Of a stretch of DNA of 64,000 nucleotides, positions 9,020 through 17,379 are shown piece after piece. This stretch comes from AV40 sp035568175 (lineage in GTDB: Bacteria; Verrucomicrobiota; Verrucomicrobiia; Chthoniobacterales; UBA10450). The position numbers and the translations under genes are program-made. Within the stretch, counting starts at the first letter, position 1. Every line of letters starts with the position of its first letter. The DNA is taken from NCBI GenBank assembly GCA_035568175.1, contig DATMON010000003.1:1-64000 (forward strand), written 5' to 3'. The notes beneath the pieces were generated by a model, which searched no databases, was not told where the DNA came from, and saw nothing but the letters and a program-made list of their open reading frames with translations.

Positions 9020-9083
9020 ACCGATAGGTAAATAAATCACTTGACAGGGTTTTGTCCAGTGCCGAGTTTTATACCAATAGATA
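9019..9083. promoter_or_regulatory. Two TetR operator-like boxes and a promoter in the divergent gap
   Basis: TACCGATAGGTA (9019-9030, abutting the tetR start codon) and TACCAATAGATA (9072-9083) share 10 of 12 bases, and the first is a TACC/GGTA inverted repeat. Between them TTGACA (9041-9046) is a consensus -35 box facing the SDR gene; a -10 in the TTTTATACC stretch (about 9067-9075) would be close to or inside box 2. This layout fits simultaneous repression of tetR and the cluster. The repressor link is inference. Confidence 0.5.
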
Positions 9084-9119
9084 CAAAATAAACCATGAAC
9101 ATGATTGAGGAGACAAACA

Positions 9120-9863
9120 ATGACTAAGAAACTGGAAGGAAAGATTGCGCTTATTACGGGTGGCTCGCGCGGCATTGGCGCCGCAATCGCCAAACGCCTG
9201 GCTTCAGACGGGGCGAAGGTCGCCATCACATATTCGAAAGGCGCCGATGCAGCCGCGTCGGTGGTCAAGGAGATCGAACGCGACGGCGGAAAAGCGATCG
9301 CGATTCAGGCCGACGCCATTGATGCCGACGCCGGCAAAGCCGCGGTCGAAAAGACCGTGGCGACGTTCGGCCGCCTCGACGTGCTGGTAAACAATGCCGG
9401 CACCGCCATTCCGAAAACGTTTGAGGAGACAACGCTGGAAGAGATGGATCGCGTGCTCGACATTAACGTCCGCGGCGTGTTCATCGCGACGCAAGCGGCG
9501 CTGAAGCACATGAAGAGTGGCGCTCGTATCATTATGATTGGTTCGTCCTTGGGCGAGCACGTCGTCGTGCCGGGCCTCGTCCCCTACTCGGCCACAAAGG
9601 GAGCCGTGAAGATATTTACTCAGGCGCTGTCCAGAGAGCTTGGGAGCCGGGGCATCACGGTCAACAATGTGCAGCCGGGTCCGATCGACACGGAATTGAA
9701 TCCCGCCACAAGCGAGTGGGCAGTGCCACAGAAGGCGGCTACAGCACTCAACCGCTTCGGGCACGTTGATGAGATCGCGGCAATGGTCGCGTTTGTCGCC
9801 GGTCCGGAATCTTCATACATCACTGGAGCGAATCTTACCGTAGATGGCGGAATGAACGCCTGA
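9120..9863 (+). CDS. Short-chain dehydrogenase/reductase
   Basis: A 247-residue classical SDR. The cofactor motif TGGSRGIG lies at residues 13-20, NNAG at 91-94, the catalytic serine in GSS (141-143), and Tyr156/Lys160 in YSATK. Closest in style to 3-oxoacyl-ACP reductase-like or glucose dehydrogenase-like SDRs that act on carbonyl compounds with NAD(P)H. The ATG at 9120 follows GAGGAG at 9107-9112; an upstream in-frame start at 9105 lacks such a site. First gene of the cluster facing the TetR repressor, with 17 bp to the next gene. Substrate not predictable. Confidence 0.93.
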   Translation: MTKKLEGKIALITGGSRGIGAAIAKRLASDGAKVAITYSKGADAAASVVKEIERDGGKAIAIQADAIDADAGKAAVEKTVATFGRLDVLVNNAGTAIPKTFEETTLEEMDRVLDINVRGVFIATQAALKHMKSGARIIMIGSSLGEHVVVPGLVPYSATKGAVKIFTQALSRELGSRGITVNNVQPGPIDTELNPATSEWAVPQKAATALNRFGHVDEIAAMVAFVAGPESSYITGANLTVDGGMNA

Positions 9864-9880
9864 ATCAAAGGAGAAATGAT

Positions 9881-10852
9881 ATGCGCGCAATGAGGGCGGA
9901 AACATTTAGTAGTTATCAAGGGCTGAAGCTCATCGAACTTCCCAAACCAGCGATCACAGATGGGAAAGTACTCGTGCGAATGACCGCGGCCGGCGTCACG
10001 CCGCTCGATCATACGATTCTCTCCGGCAAGTTCCACGGCTCGAAGGCGCCGTTAATCCTGGGCAACGAAGGAGCGGGCGTCGTCGAGGCGGGAGGCGGAA
10101 CGGACTTTCCGGTCGGCTCACGCGTGATGTTCTTCGGCGCCTACGGCGCTTTTGAGGACGGAACTTATAGTGACTGGGTTGCCGTACGGAAGGAAGACCT
10201 TTGCCTGATTCCTGACAATGTCGACGATGCAAGTGCCGCAGGTATTCCGGTCGCGTATCTCACCGCACAGGTAGCTCTTACTCTGGCTGGTTTTCAGGCA
10301 GGCAAAACTGTTCTGGCACCAGCGATCGGGGGATCGATCGGCAATGCAGTGACGCAATTGGCGCGCGCCTCGGGCGCAAAACACGCCATCTCAAGCACGA
10401 CCAATCACGCCAAGGCAGAACAGGCCAAGGCTCTCGGATTCAATGAAGTCATCGATACGTCGTTGGAAAAGTTGGGGAACGGCGTGCGTCGTATCACGAG
10501 CGGCTACGGCGCAGACATTGTAATCGACGGAATCGGTGGTGAAGTCTTGAGCGAGGAGCTCGGAGTACTCGCGTTGGGAGGAAGCCTGACAACGCTGGGC
10601 TATTCCGCAAGCCGCGAGACAACCATTGACGTGACAAATCTCATCGTGCCACAGGCCAGCATGCGGGGTCTCAATATGTTTGCTCAGCCGAATGCAAGCA
10701 TCAGGGCCGCCTGGAAAGTTATTGTCTCGCTACTTAAATCCGGTGCGATCAAACCGATCGTGGCTAAGACCTTTCCGCTGCTAGAAGCAGCGACTGCTCT
10801 TCGTTACTTAGTTGAGGGCCGCCCTTTCGGCAGAGTCGTCCTTACAATCTGA
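9881..10852 (+). CDS. Zinc-independent MDR oxidoreductase (quinone oxidoreductase-like)
   Basis: A 323-residue medium-chain dehydrogenase/reductase. The N-terminal GroES-like half has the AAGVTPLDHTILSGKF and LGNEGAGVV motifs; the Rossmann half begins at about residue 135 with a glycine-rich PAIGGSIGNAVTQLA stretch. The catalytic and structural zinc cysteines of alcohol dehydrogenases are absent, so it belongs with NADPH quinone oxidoreductase-like enzymes that reduce enones, quinones or other electrophiles. It has a good GGAG ribosome site and follows the SDR by 17 bp in the same cluster. Confidence 0.92.
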   Translation: MRAMRAETFSSYQGLKLIELPKPAITDGKVLVRMTAAGVTPLDHTILSGKFHGSKAPLILGNEGAGVVEAGGGTDFPVGSRVMFFGAYGAFEDGTYSDWVAVRKEDLCLIPDNVDDASAAGIPVAYLTAQVALTLAGFQAGKTVLAPAIGGSIGNAVTQLARASGAKHAISSTTNHAKAEQAKALGFNEVIDTSLEKLGNGVRRITSGYGADIVIDGIGGEVLSEELGVLALGGSLTTLGYSASRETTIDVTNLIVPQASMRGLNMFAQPNASIRAAWKVIVSLLKSGAIKPIVAKTFPLLEAATALRYLVEGRPFGRVVLTI

Positions 10853-10901
10853 GGAATGTACGATCATAAAGATAAGGTCCGAGCAGAAAAGGAGACGAAA
10901 C

Positions 10902-11309
10902 ATGAAAGAAAAACAGATTAAACTTCCGGGTGCAGATCACCCTATTTCCATCCAGCGCAATCCTGCTCGCGTTGTCGTGTCCGTTGCGGGCCGAGTGATT
11001 GCGGAGAGTCGTAACGCATTGACCCTTCGGGAATCGGATTATTCCCCGGTTCAATACATTCCGCGTGAGGACGTTGATTTCACTCAGTTGGAACAGACAG
11101 ATCACGCCACCTATTGTCCGTACAAAGGCGATTGCACTTACTACAGTGTTCCTGCTGGAGGAAAGAAGTCGGTCAACGCGGTGTGGACCTACCAGGATCC
11201 GCATCCCGCAGTTGCGGAGATCAAAGGACACGTCGCGTTCTATCCGGAACGAGTCGATGAGATAGCAGAGCAACTTCCAACTACGCGCGAATCGTTAAGG
11301 AGCGGCTAG
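10902..11309 (+). CDS. DUF427 domain protein
   Basis: A 135-residue single-domain protein. DUF427 hallmarks are seen: RVVVSVAGRVIAESRNALTLRES, PVQYIPREDVDF, the cysteine-containing CPYKGDCTYYSV, and the C-terminal GHVAFYPERVDEI. The biochemical function of DUF427 is not established; its genes often sit beside oxidoreductases, as here. The ATG at 10902 follows AAGGAG; the frame extends upstream to 10812 but would overlap the MDR gene end. It lies 49 bp after the MDR gene and 18 bp before the second SDR, consistent with one transcript. Confidence 0.88.
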   Translation: MKEKQIKLPGADHPISIQRNPARVVVSVAGRVIAESRNALTLRESDYSPVQYIPREDVDFTQLEQTDHATYCPYKGDCTYYSVPAGGKKSVNAVWTYQDPHPAVAEIKGHVAFYPERVDEIAEQLPTTRESLRSG

Positions 11310-11327
11310 TCTAAGGACGTACCCTTT

Positions 11328-12095
11328 ATGACTAGTCTTACCAACAAGACGACGCTTGTTACGGGAGCCTCTCGCGGAATCGGTCGCGCTACGGCATCCG
11401 CGCTTGCTGATGCCGGAGCGCACGTCCTGGTTCACTATGGCCGTTCCGTGCAGGATGCGGAATCTCTCGTAGCCGACATCCGCTCAAAAGGCGGAAGCGC
11501 GGATGCGATCAGGGCGGACTTGAGAACTCCAGACGGAGCAACATTGCTGGCCAAGGAAGTTCGCGCGATCGTCGGCGAGCGATTGGATTTGGTCGTGCTA
11601 AATGCCGGGATCAGCAAAGCTGCGACCATCAAGGATCATACGGTGGAGGATTTTGACAATCTCTTTGCAACGAATGTCCGAAGTCCGTTTTTTCTAGTGC
11701 AGCAACTCCTCCCGCTCCTCGGTGAAGGCTCGAACATCATTGTGATCTCTTCTCTCGGAGCCCGTGCCGTAGTTGGGAACCCGGGTTTGGGCAACCCTTC
11801 GATTCTTGCCTACGCCTCGACCAAAGGAGCATTAGAGACTCTGGTTAAGAACTGGGCTGCCATTCTCGGCCCGCAGGGCATCCGTGTAAACGCGGTCGCG
11901 CCGGGCGCGATCGACACGGACATGTCAAGTCTTACGAAAACCGAGGCGGGACGGAACGTGGTGCTCGGAATGCAGGCGCTGAAGCGAATCGGTAAGCCGG
12001 AAGACGTTGCAGACGTAGTTGCATTCCTGGCGTCGGATGCAGCGCGCTGGATCACTGGTGCGAGCATTCCGGTAGACGGGGGATCGAAGCTTTAA
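11328..12095 (+). CDS. Second short-chain dehydrogenase/reductase of the cluster
   Basis: A 255-residue SDR with TGASRGIG at residues 12-19, an LNAG motif near residue 88, the serine of VISSLGAR, and the catalytic YASTK. The C-terminal GxSIPVDGGSKL ending is typical of the family. It is clearly diverged from the first SDR at 9120 (different substrate-loop sequences), so this is not a recent duplication. Ribosome site AAGGA lies upstream of the ATG at 11328. It probably reduces or oxidises another carbonyl/alcohol in the same pathway; the substrate is unknown. Confidence 0.92.
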   Translation: MTSLTNKTTLVTGASRGIGRATASALADAGAHVLVHYGRSVQDAESLVADIRSKGGSADAIRADLRTPDGATLLAKEVRAIVGERLDLVVLNAGISKAATIKDHTVEDFDNLFATNVRSPFFLVQQLLPLLGEGSNIIVISSLGARAVVGNPGLGNPSILAYASTKGALETLVKNWAAILGPQGIRVNAVAPGAIDTDMSSLTKTEAGRNVVLGMQALKRIGKPEDVADVVAFLASDAARWITGASIPVDGGSKL

Positions 12096-12171
12096 GACGG
12101 CAGAGTGAATTGTAACTGTTCCGAAGATGAATGCTCCAATTTTACGGTAACGAAAAGATGAGGACATTATT

Positions 12172-12576
12172 ATGAGTCAGACGATACAGGAGAAAAATAA
12201 GGCGTTAGTGCTCGACGCCTTCGACACATTGTTCAACAAGCGGGACTACGCGGCCGCTGAACGGTATTGGTCGCCCAACTATATACAGCATAGCGCGCAC
12301 ATCGAACCGGGTCGCGAGGGTCTTTTCAATCTCATCAAGAGCCTTCCACCAACCTTGAAGTACGAACCGGGAACGATTGTGGCTGAAGGAGACTTTGTAA
12401 TCGTGCACGGACGATTTTCCAACTTCGGACTGCCGGTGAATTGGATTGCAGCGGACATTGTCCGCATCGAGGACGGGATTCTGGCCGAGCACTGGGATGT
12501 CATCCAGGATGAGGCCACGCGTGCATCGTCCAAAAGTGGTCTTCCCATGTTTCGCGACAAGTTCGGTGTGAACTGA
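12172..12576 (+). CDS. NTF2-like/SnoaL-type protein
   Basis: A 134-residue protein with the cone-shaped NTF2-like fold pattern: NKALVLDAFDTLFNKRDYAAAERYW at the N-terminus, YIQHSAHIEPGREGL, then beta strands ending in ADIVRIEDGILAEHWDVIQDE. This is the SnoaL-like ester cyclase/predicted-isomerase type often found beside SDRs. It closes the TetR-linked cluster, 76 bp after the second SDR. Catalytic residues cannot be assigned with certainty; the acidic His-Trp-Asp end of the domain is the usual active-site wall. Confidence 0.85.
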   Translation: MSQTIQEKNKALVLDAFDTLFNKRDYAAAERYWSPNYIQHSAHIEPGREGLFNLIKSLPPTLKYEPGTIVAEGDFVIVHGRFSNFGLPVNWIAADIVRIEDGILAEHWDVIQDEATRASSKSGLPMFRDKFGVN

Positions 12577-12792
12577 ACTGGCGGGACATACGACATATAT
12601 ATAAGTACGGATACGAACCCTCCGATCGGTCACTTTCGAAATCGGGTCGGCGTCGGCTAAAGAGAAACCTCAAATGATCCCGCCGAGGCGGGAGTACCGA
12701 ACTCCGTAGGCTCCGGGAAAAAAGGAAAAACGGGCGCGATCGTCGATTTTTGATATCGACGCAACACGTGCCGAGTCAGAGAAGACCTTTCC
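12577..12792. other. Convergent intergenic region with a stem-loop
   Basis: A 216-bp gap between converging genes. The inverted repeat CCCGCC/GGCGGG at 12679-12692 forms a short GC stem but lacks a T-run on either side, so a terminator role is weak. No gene is seen. Confidence 0.3.
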
Positions 12793-13398
12793 TTACGCGC
12801 CGGCCGTTCCAACCGCGATAAAACCTTTCCAGTTCCGCATCCGGAACGCGAGAATCATGAGCAAGATTCCAAAGACGACCGCCCAGGCGCCAATCAACCA
12901 GATCAAGGCGAGCGCTCCGGCACCCGGTTGAAACAACAGCAGGACGCCGAACACGATGGAGGCGATTCCCGCCAGAACGAGCAGCCATTCGTTGTTGATG
13001 GTTTTGCGTAGCCTGACCGCGGCCACCAGTTCCATGACGCCGGTCGCGATCGCCCAGGCCGCGATCAGAATTAGTAAACCGAGCGCAGTGATTCCGGGCA
13101 TCACAAAAGCGAGCAATCCGGCAAGGACACCGAGCAATCCGCCGAGAATTAAACTGCCTACTTTCGGGTAACCTTTCGGCGTTTTAGCCGCCAGAACGAG
13201 CGACAAAATGCCGTTGACCAACGCGAATGCTCCGAAGAGCCAGACCAGCGTAATCAAGGTCGCGCCTGGCCACATAAATGCCAGGACACCGAACAACACC
13301 GCCACTAAGCCGCGCAAAGCGAGCAGCCACCAATTCAGCTTTAATGTGTGAACCATCGTGGTTGCTTCACCTGTTTGCATATTACCAGTTCCATTCAT
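12793..13398 (-). CDS. HdeD-like (DUF308) membrane protein
   Basis: A 201-residue integral membrane protein with about six hydrophobic helices, arranged as three pairs: WWLLALRGLVAVLFGVLAF, LITLVWLFGAFALVNGIL, then repeats of GGLLGVLAGLLAFVMPG and related segments ending PGAGALALIWLIGAWAVVFGI. This internal symmetry, with a (M/Q)PG turn in each pair, is the DUF308/HdeD pattern, linked to acid-stress proteins in enterics but otherwise of unknown function. Two close ATGs exist; the one at 13398 has GGAGG at proper spacing, whereas 13404 is only 2 nt from it. It stands alone on the minus strand. Confidence 0.85.
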   Translation of the reverse strand: MNGTGNMQTGEATTMVHTLKLNWWLLALRGLVAVLFGVLAFMWPGATLITLVWLFGAFALVNGILSLVLAAKTPKGYPKVGSLILGGLLGVLAGLLAFVMPGITALGLLILIAAWAIATGVMELVAAVRLRKTINNEWLLVLAGIASIVFGVLLLFQPGAGALALIWLIGAWAVVFGILLMILAFRMRNWKGFIAVGTAGA

Positions 13399-13673
13399 TT
13401 TCATTTCCTCCGAGGGTTGGACTTTATACTTTTTCTTCGAGGGCGAATTGTTGAGGCGCAACAAACGGCGTCCGGCTGCGGCTGAAACAACTGGATCTTG
13501 TGCGACCTAGTTGGGGAACTTGCCATCGTGGCCTCTTTGTACTTGATCGGCGTTGGTTCGATGCGCGCGTGTCCCAATATTTCGACGCGTGCGCTCGATA
13601 ACCCGTCGCAATTCTCACTCACGCGACGTTGACTTCAATTTGCTGCAGTTTGCACGGCTTCAGCCGGATTCGC
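13399..13673. other. Upstream region of the HdeD-like gene
   Basis: A 275-bp stretch between two minus-strand genes. Short open frames on both strands have no family resemblance. No repeat or RNA gene is recognised; it presumably holds the HdeD promoter. Confidence 0.3.
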
Positions 13674-14735
13674 TTATTTGCGTCGCGCGAGGATTAGAAT
13701 ACCGCGCTCGGCCTGCCACCAGTAGCCGAAGGCAAAGCCGAGTTCAGGAGGCGGCGGATTTCTCCGATAAATCTCGGCCAGCGCTTGTTGATCGTACTTG
13801 CCGAACTTTTCGCCATGCGGGATGAAACGGCCATAGAACTCCAGGGCCCAGCCTTTGCCAAACGCGCGCAGCGGAATCCCCGAATCGTCCTGGACAATGA
13901 AACTGCTGTGATCGAGTAAAAAATTGCGGACACCGGAGAATCCTTCGCCGTGCATCAAATAGGACGCGGCCTTGATCAAACTAACTCCCGGCCCACGCGC
14001 CGCGCACCACCGCAGGAACGCGTTATTGCCTCCCGATAGATCGGTCTTGAAGTAATATAACGTTTGCGATCGGCCACCGTGACTAAACGTGATCTTCACG
14101 CCTTCGGCCGGGCTGTGGACAAACGAAGTGTCGAGCACGGTGCAGCCGAGTCGCGCCAGAAATACGTAAAGAATCGGAAGCGTTCCGCCGAGATTGCTGC
14201 GCCCAAGTTCCGACTTCATTTCCTCGGTCACAAAATAATGCGTAATCAACAACGTGCTCATCGCGTTGCGCAACGCGCCGAGATTCGCGTTCAGCATATC
14301 CGCGTTCATGTGTGAAAGGTCCGGGACCTGGCCAACTGGTTCGAGACCGGCGAGGATGTAAGTATTTGCGTCGGGAAAAAATGAGTAGGCGTAGAGAAAA
14401 TCCGGCCCGCTAAACATGTAATACATTGTGCCCGAACTGCGGTAATACTCGCCCGCGTGCGAACTCATCCAGGAAGCGATTGGGCCGAGTTGAAAATACT
14501 CCTTTGTCTTCCACGCCTTATCCATGGCGGCTGCGTGCCCTTGCCAACCGGGGTTTTGCGTGAACGACGCAAGCGCACCGGTTACTGGAATGCCAGCGAG
14601 CAACCGCGCGGTCTCGTCGATGCTGGCGCCGTTTTGTCCACAGACTGAGGCGCAGCTTCCGACGAATCCGAAAGCCAGCAGGACCTTACAAAGGATACGT
14701 CGTTTCCACTCTCCGAGGGAATTGCCGGGATTCAT
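13674..14735 (-). CDS. Secreted protein of unknown family
   Basis: A 353-residue protein that I do not recognise. It has a signal-peptide-like start (RRILCKVLLAFGFVGSCASVCGQ, cleavage likely near residue 33). The mature part is rich in aromatic residues: HAGEYYRSSGTMYYMFSGPDFLYAYSFFP, with PDANTYILAGLEPVG following. It contains a histidine/glycine segment (HGEGFSGVRNFLLDHSS) and a final WWQAERG. No known catalytic signature is evident. It is 70 bp downstream of the beta-barrel gene at 14806-15840 and 141 bp further is the small HPCSLC protein, all on the minus strand, suggesting a shared envelope role. Confidence 0.7.
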   Translation of the reverse strand: MNPGNSLGEWKRRILCKVLLAFGFVGSCASVCGQNGASIDETARLLAGIPVTGALASFTQNPGWQGHAAAMDKAWKTKEYFQLGPIASWMSSHAGEYYRSSGTMYYMFSGPDFLYAYSFFPDANTYILAGLEPVGQVPDLSHMNADMLNANLGALRNAMSTLLITHYFVTEEMKSELGRSNLGGTLPILYVFLARLGCTVLDTSFVHSPAEGVKITFSHGGRSQTLYYFKTDLSGGNNAFLRWCAARGPGVSLIKAASYLMHGEGFSGVRNFLLDHSSFIVQDDSGIPLRAFGKGWALEFYGRFIPHGEKFGKYDQQALAEIYRRNPPPPELGFAFGYWWQAERGILILARRK

Positions 14736-14805
14736 CCGCGTGCTTTTGCCAGATACTCAACTAATGAGCAAGGCTCGCGTCATACGGGCGGTTACCTCAA
14801 CCTCA

Positions 14806-15840
14806 TCAGAAATGAAACGAGATGCCGCCGCGGAATCGGTAATCTGGAACAACTTGAAGCGCGGTATTGTCAATCAGAACTGGGAGATCGCTCTCGATTT
14901 CCGCGCTCCAACGCCCGCGGGATGCCACGATTCGCGGCCCCAGAAACACAGAAGTGATTCCGGTATCAACTGCCGGTTTCCCCCGGAATCGATCCACGTC
15001 CTTGTGCTCGCCCGAAACGACGAATTGCAGACCTATAATCGTCTGCGGATTGCGCACGAAATAGTAACCGGGCCCGCCATCCCACCCGAGATCATTCGCA
15101 AAGTGGTATTGATGCAGTCCGTCTCCTCGGAGCGTGAATTGAACATTGGCCTGACCAAAAAAATTCTTGAATCGAAGCGATGTTTGCTCGCCGAAAATTC
15201 CATCATACGACCCCGTTCCAAGCGTCAGGTCGTGGCCATGAATTCCACTTGGCGGTGCACCGGGAATGTCGATTTCGTGAAATTCTTCCTCGATTCGGCT
15301 ACTGTCTCCGGTCGGAAATTTCAATCCGGTGAGCAGCACCGCCGAGATCGTAAAATCAGGCTCGTGCTCGATTGCGATTGGATTCTTTCCTGAAACATCG
15401 AACTCCCTGGTTCCGGGAGATGCGTAGCGAAAAGCGACTGCTTTCAGCAACAGAGAGATATCGCCAAGTCCGCTTTCCGTTCCGCGATCGATCGCGAAGC
15501 CTTCTGGTCTCTTAAATTCGCGATAGATGAGCGGAACGTTGAGCTGAAGTGCAAACCGATCGTTAATTGTATAGCCGCCGACCAGTTGTGTGATCGAGCT
15601 ATTCTCATACTGGCCGGTTGGATTCTGGCCTTCGCGTCCATTTATCAAAACCGTTCCGAAATGGGTGAATTGTTCGCCAACGGCACTGTAAAATCCATTC
15701 CACCACGTCTTCGAAGCAGCCGGCTCCATTCCGGGCATCGCTTCGAGTTGCGGTGTGTAACAGCCGCAGAGATCACATGCCCGACTCGTTGGGCCATAAG
15801 CGGTGAAACTGAATAACAAAAGCAAACGTAAAATTTTCAT
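14806..15840 (-). CDS. Outer-membrane beta-barrel protein with N-terminal CDLCGC motif
   Basis: A 344-residue exported protein starting at the ATG at 15840 (GGAGG ribosome site just upstream). A signal peptide (MKILRLLLLFSFTAYGPTSRA) is followed at once by CDLCGCYTP, a possible metal or disulfide site. The remainder alternates hydrophobic and polar residues in strand-like stretches (TQLVGGYTINDRFALQLNVPLIYR, SGLGDISLLLKAVAF) and ends in RGGISFHF with a terminal Phe, as outer-membrane barrels do. It resembles the transporter-like family related to MetA phenol-pathway proteins. The substrate is unknown, but the cysteine motif and the HPCSLC neighbour suggest a metal or thiol context. Confidence 0.75.
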   Translation of the reverse strand: MKILRLLLLFSFTAYGPTSRACDLCGCYTPQLEAMPGMEPAASKTWWNGFYSAVGEQFTHFGTVLINGREGQNPTGQYENSSITQLVGGYTINDRFALQLNVPLIYREFKRPEGFAIDRGTESGLGDISLLLKAVAFRYASPGTREFDVSGKNPIAIEHEPDFTISAVLLTGLKFPTGDSSRIEEEFHEIDIPGAPPSGIHGHDLTLGTGSYDGIFGEQTSLRFKNFFGQANVQFTLRGDGLHQYHFANDLGWDGGPGYYFVRNPQTIIGLQFVVSGEHKDVDRFRGKPAVDTGITSVFLGPRIVASRGRWSAEIESDLPVLIDNTALQVVPDYRFRGGISFHF

Positions 15841-15954
15841 TGGCTTCCTCCGGAAATGAGAACAGCGTCGCGATTTTCGCGGCGGCTCTCGCGTTGTAGG
15901 TGCGCGAGGCTGCAGTCCGTGCACACGCACGGACGCAGTCGACTCGATCGCCAG

Positions 15955-16308
15955 TTAGCTCAGAAATGAGCGCGGAGGCGGAGCGGGTGGCGAATGTTCA
16001 AATTCGTCGATCGAGCAATTGCTCGCGGCGTAATCGAATTCGACCGATCTCGGCAAAAGCTGAAAGGTTCGAGCGACGCAGACGATGTCGATCTTCGAAG
16101 GAGGCGATTGCGCGCCCGACTTCTTTTCCGAAGCCGCACCTTTGTTCACGACGTGACAAAGTGAACACGGATGCGCTCCATCGAATGTCTGCTCGAGGGC
16201 CTGACCAAGGCGCGCGCATTTCGAGTATTGGACCACCATGGCAGTCCACGCCAGAGATTGGAGCGCAATCCAGTGCAAGCCGATCGCGCAACAAAGCGCG
16301 AGAACCAT
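15955..16308 (-). CDS. Small membrane/secreted protein with HPCSLC motif
   Basis: A protein of 117 residues from the ATG at 16308. The N-terminus is hydrophobic (MVLALCCAIGLHWIALQSLAWTAMVV), followed by QALEQTFDGAHPCSLCHVV and a charged stretch GAASEKKS. I recall this arrangement (hydrophobic start, KTFDGxHPCxLC, SEKK) from small uncharacterised verrucomicrobial proteins. The CxxC pair may bind metal or exchange disulfides. An in-frame TTG at 16389 would add 27 residues but would run into the hairpin at 16372-16404; neither start has a clear ribosome site. It lies upstream of the CDLCGC barrel gene on the same strand. Confidence 0.6.
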   Translation of the reverse strand: MVLALCCAIGLHWIALQSLAWTAMVVQYSKCARLGQALEQTFDGAHPCSLCHVVNKGAASEKKSGAQSPPSKIDIVCVARTFQLLPRSVEFDYAASNCSIDEFEHSPPAPPPRSFLS

Positions 16309-16371
16309 AACAATGCGGCCGATGCAGTGAAGCACGTCACCGATGCTATTCGTCCATTGCCCGTACGTCAA

Positions 16372-16404
16372 ACCACCGAGATCAAACAAGCCGATCTCGG
16401 TGGT
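16372..16404 (-). terminator. Perfect 12-bp hairpin after the beta-barrel gene
   Basis: ACCACCGAGATC (16372-16383) and GATCTCGGTGGT (16393-16404) are perfectly complementary around a 9-nt loop, 26 bp beyond the end of the gene at 16430. The stem is strong but its 3' flank on the minus strand is only TTTGACG, so it may be an imperfect intrinsic terminator. Confidence 0.5.
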
Positions 16405-16429
16405 CGAAAAACTCAGTTTCGCCTAGCCA

Positions 16430-17224
16430 CTAGAATTTATAATTCAGACCGCCGCGAATGATGTTGCCTTCGGCTCTGGCTTTCCAGCCAAAGTCACCGA
16501 CGAATCTTGTGCCGGAAGCAAAATCCGCCCCGGTGAAGTTCTGCTCATCGAGTTTGTAGTAGAGATACTCAGCCCGGATCGTCCAGTGGCAACCGAGCAT
16601 GTACTCGATGCCGCCGCCGCCGGTCCAACCCCAGTCGAACTCGGTTTTGTGCGCGTCGATCGTTCCAGTACCACAGTTGCCAGTAAAGCAATCATCGAGA
16701 ACGCGGTTTTCCCAATTAACGCCGATGCCGCCACCGGTGCCGTAGATCAACCAGTGACCAAACGCGACTCCGAGACGGCCACGAATCGTGGTGAAGAAGT
16801 CGCTGTCGCTCTTGCCCAAAACATCGTTGCGCCCGCCGAAGTTGTCGGGCTCGAGTCCGCTGCCCTCGATATTCATGTAACCGCCTTCGCCTTCAATGCC
16901 GAGGACAATCCAGTTCCACTGATAGTTGTAACCGATCTGACCGCCACCAACGACTCCTGATGAGCTGTATCCCCAGGGCTTGCCGGTAGTATCCAAGGTG
17001 CTAAAAGAGTTGTACCCGTCAACGTCTGTGTTCTCGGCGTGGCCAAAATTGCCGCCGACATTCAGACCAACGTAAAAGCCGGTCCAATTGCATTCCGGCA
17101 ATGGCGCCGGTGCGACTTGCTTCATTTCCTTTCCGCTCGGCACTGCCTCGGGGCCGGCCACAACGGTTAACGCCAAAGCGGCGCACGCACAAAATAGAAT
17201 AGATAGGCGAATTAGCTGTTTCAT
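16430..17224 (-). CDS. Outer-membrane beta-barrel protein, copy 1
   Basis: A 264-residue opacity/OmpX-like surface barrel. Signal peptide (MKQLIRLSILFCACAALALTVVAG), short linker (KEMKQVAPAPLPEC), then NWTGFYVGLNVGGNFGHAE, a hallmark of the OMP_b-brl family, followed by repeated amphipathic strands (GVVGGGQIGYNYQWNWIVLGIEG, GRLGVAFGHWLIYGTGGGIGVNW). A cysteine pair DDCFTGNCG sits in a loop. It ends in GGLNYKF with the terminal Phe used by the barrel assembly machinery. A paralogue lies immediately upstream at 17380-18129; the two share signal peptide, loop cysteines and C-terminus and clearly arose by tandem duplication. Confidence 0.88.
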   Translation of the reverse strand: MKQLIRLSILFCACAALALTVVAGPEAVPSGKEMKQVAPAPLPECNWTGFYVGLNVGGNFGHAENTDVDGYNSFSTLDTTGKPWGYSSSGVVGGGQIGYNYQWNWIVLGIEGEGGYMNIEGSGLEPDNFGGRNDVLGKSDSDFFTTIRGRLGVAFGHWLIYGTGGGIGVNWENRVLDDCFTGNCGTGTIDAHKTEFDWGWTGGGGIEYMLGCHWTIRAEYLYYKLDEQNFTGADFASGTRFVGDFGWKARAEGNIIRGGLNYKF

Positions 17225-17300
17225 GCGGCTACGTTTAGCAAGATGAGAGCCGCGTCAAACGATTTTTGCGTAGGGCTTCGCCCAGAAGAAATTAGGCTCG

Positions 17301-17325
17301 GGCCTCGCAGTAGATCACCGAGGCC
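17301..17325 (-). terminator. Hairpin between the two barrel paralogues
   Basis: GGCCTCG (17301-17307) and CGAGGCC (17319-17325) form a 7-bp perfect stem with an 11-nt loop in the 155-bp gap between paralogous genes, beyond the end of the gene at 17380. No T-run follows, so its function as a terminator is uncertain. Confidence 0.35.
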
Positions 17326-17379
17326 AAGAACTCAGCCTGGCCTTGGTGAAACACCTCGTCGTTTCTTTCGGCCTAACGA

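Noticed and set aside
12679..12692. GC-rich inverted repeat between convergent genes as a terminator
   Set aside because: The stem lacks a T-run on either side, so it is listed only as part of the intergenic description.
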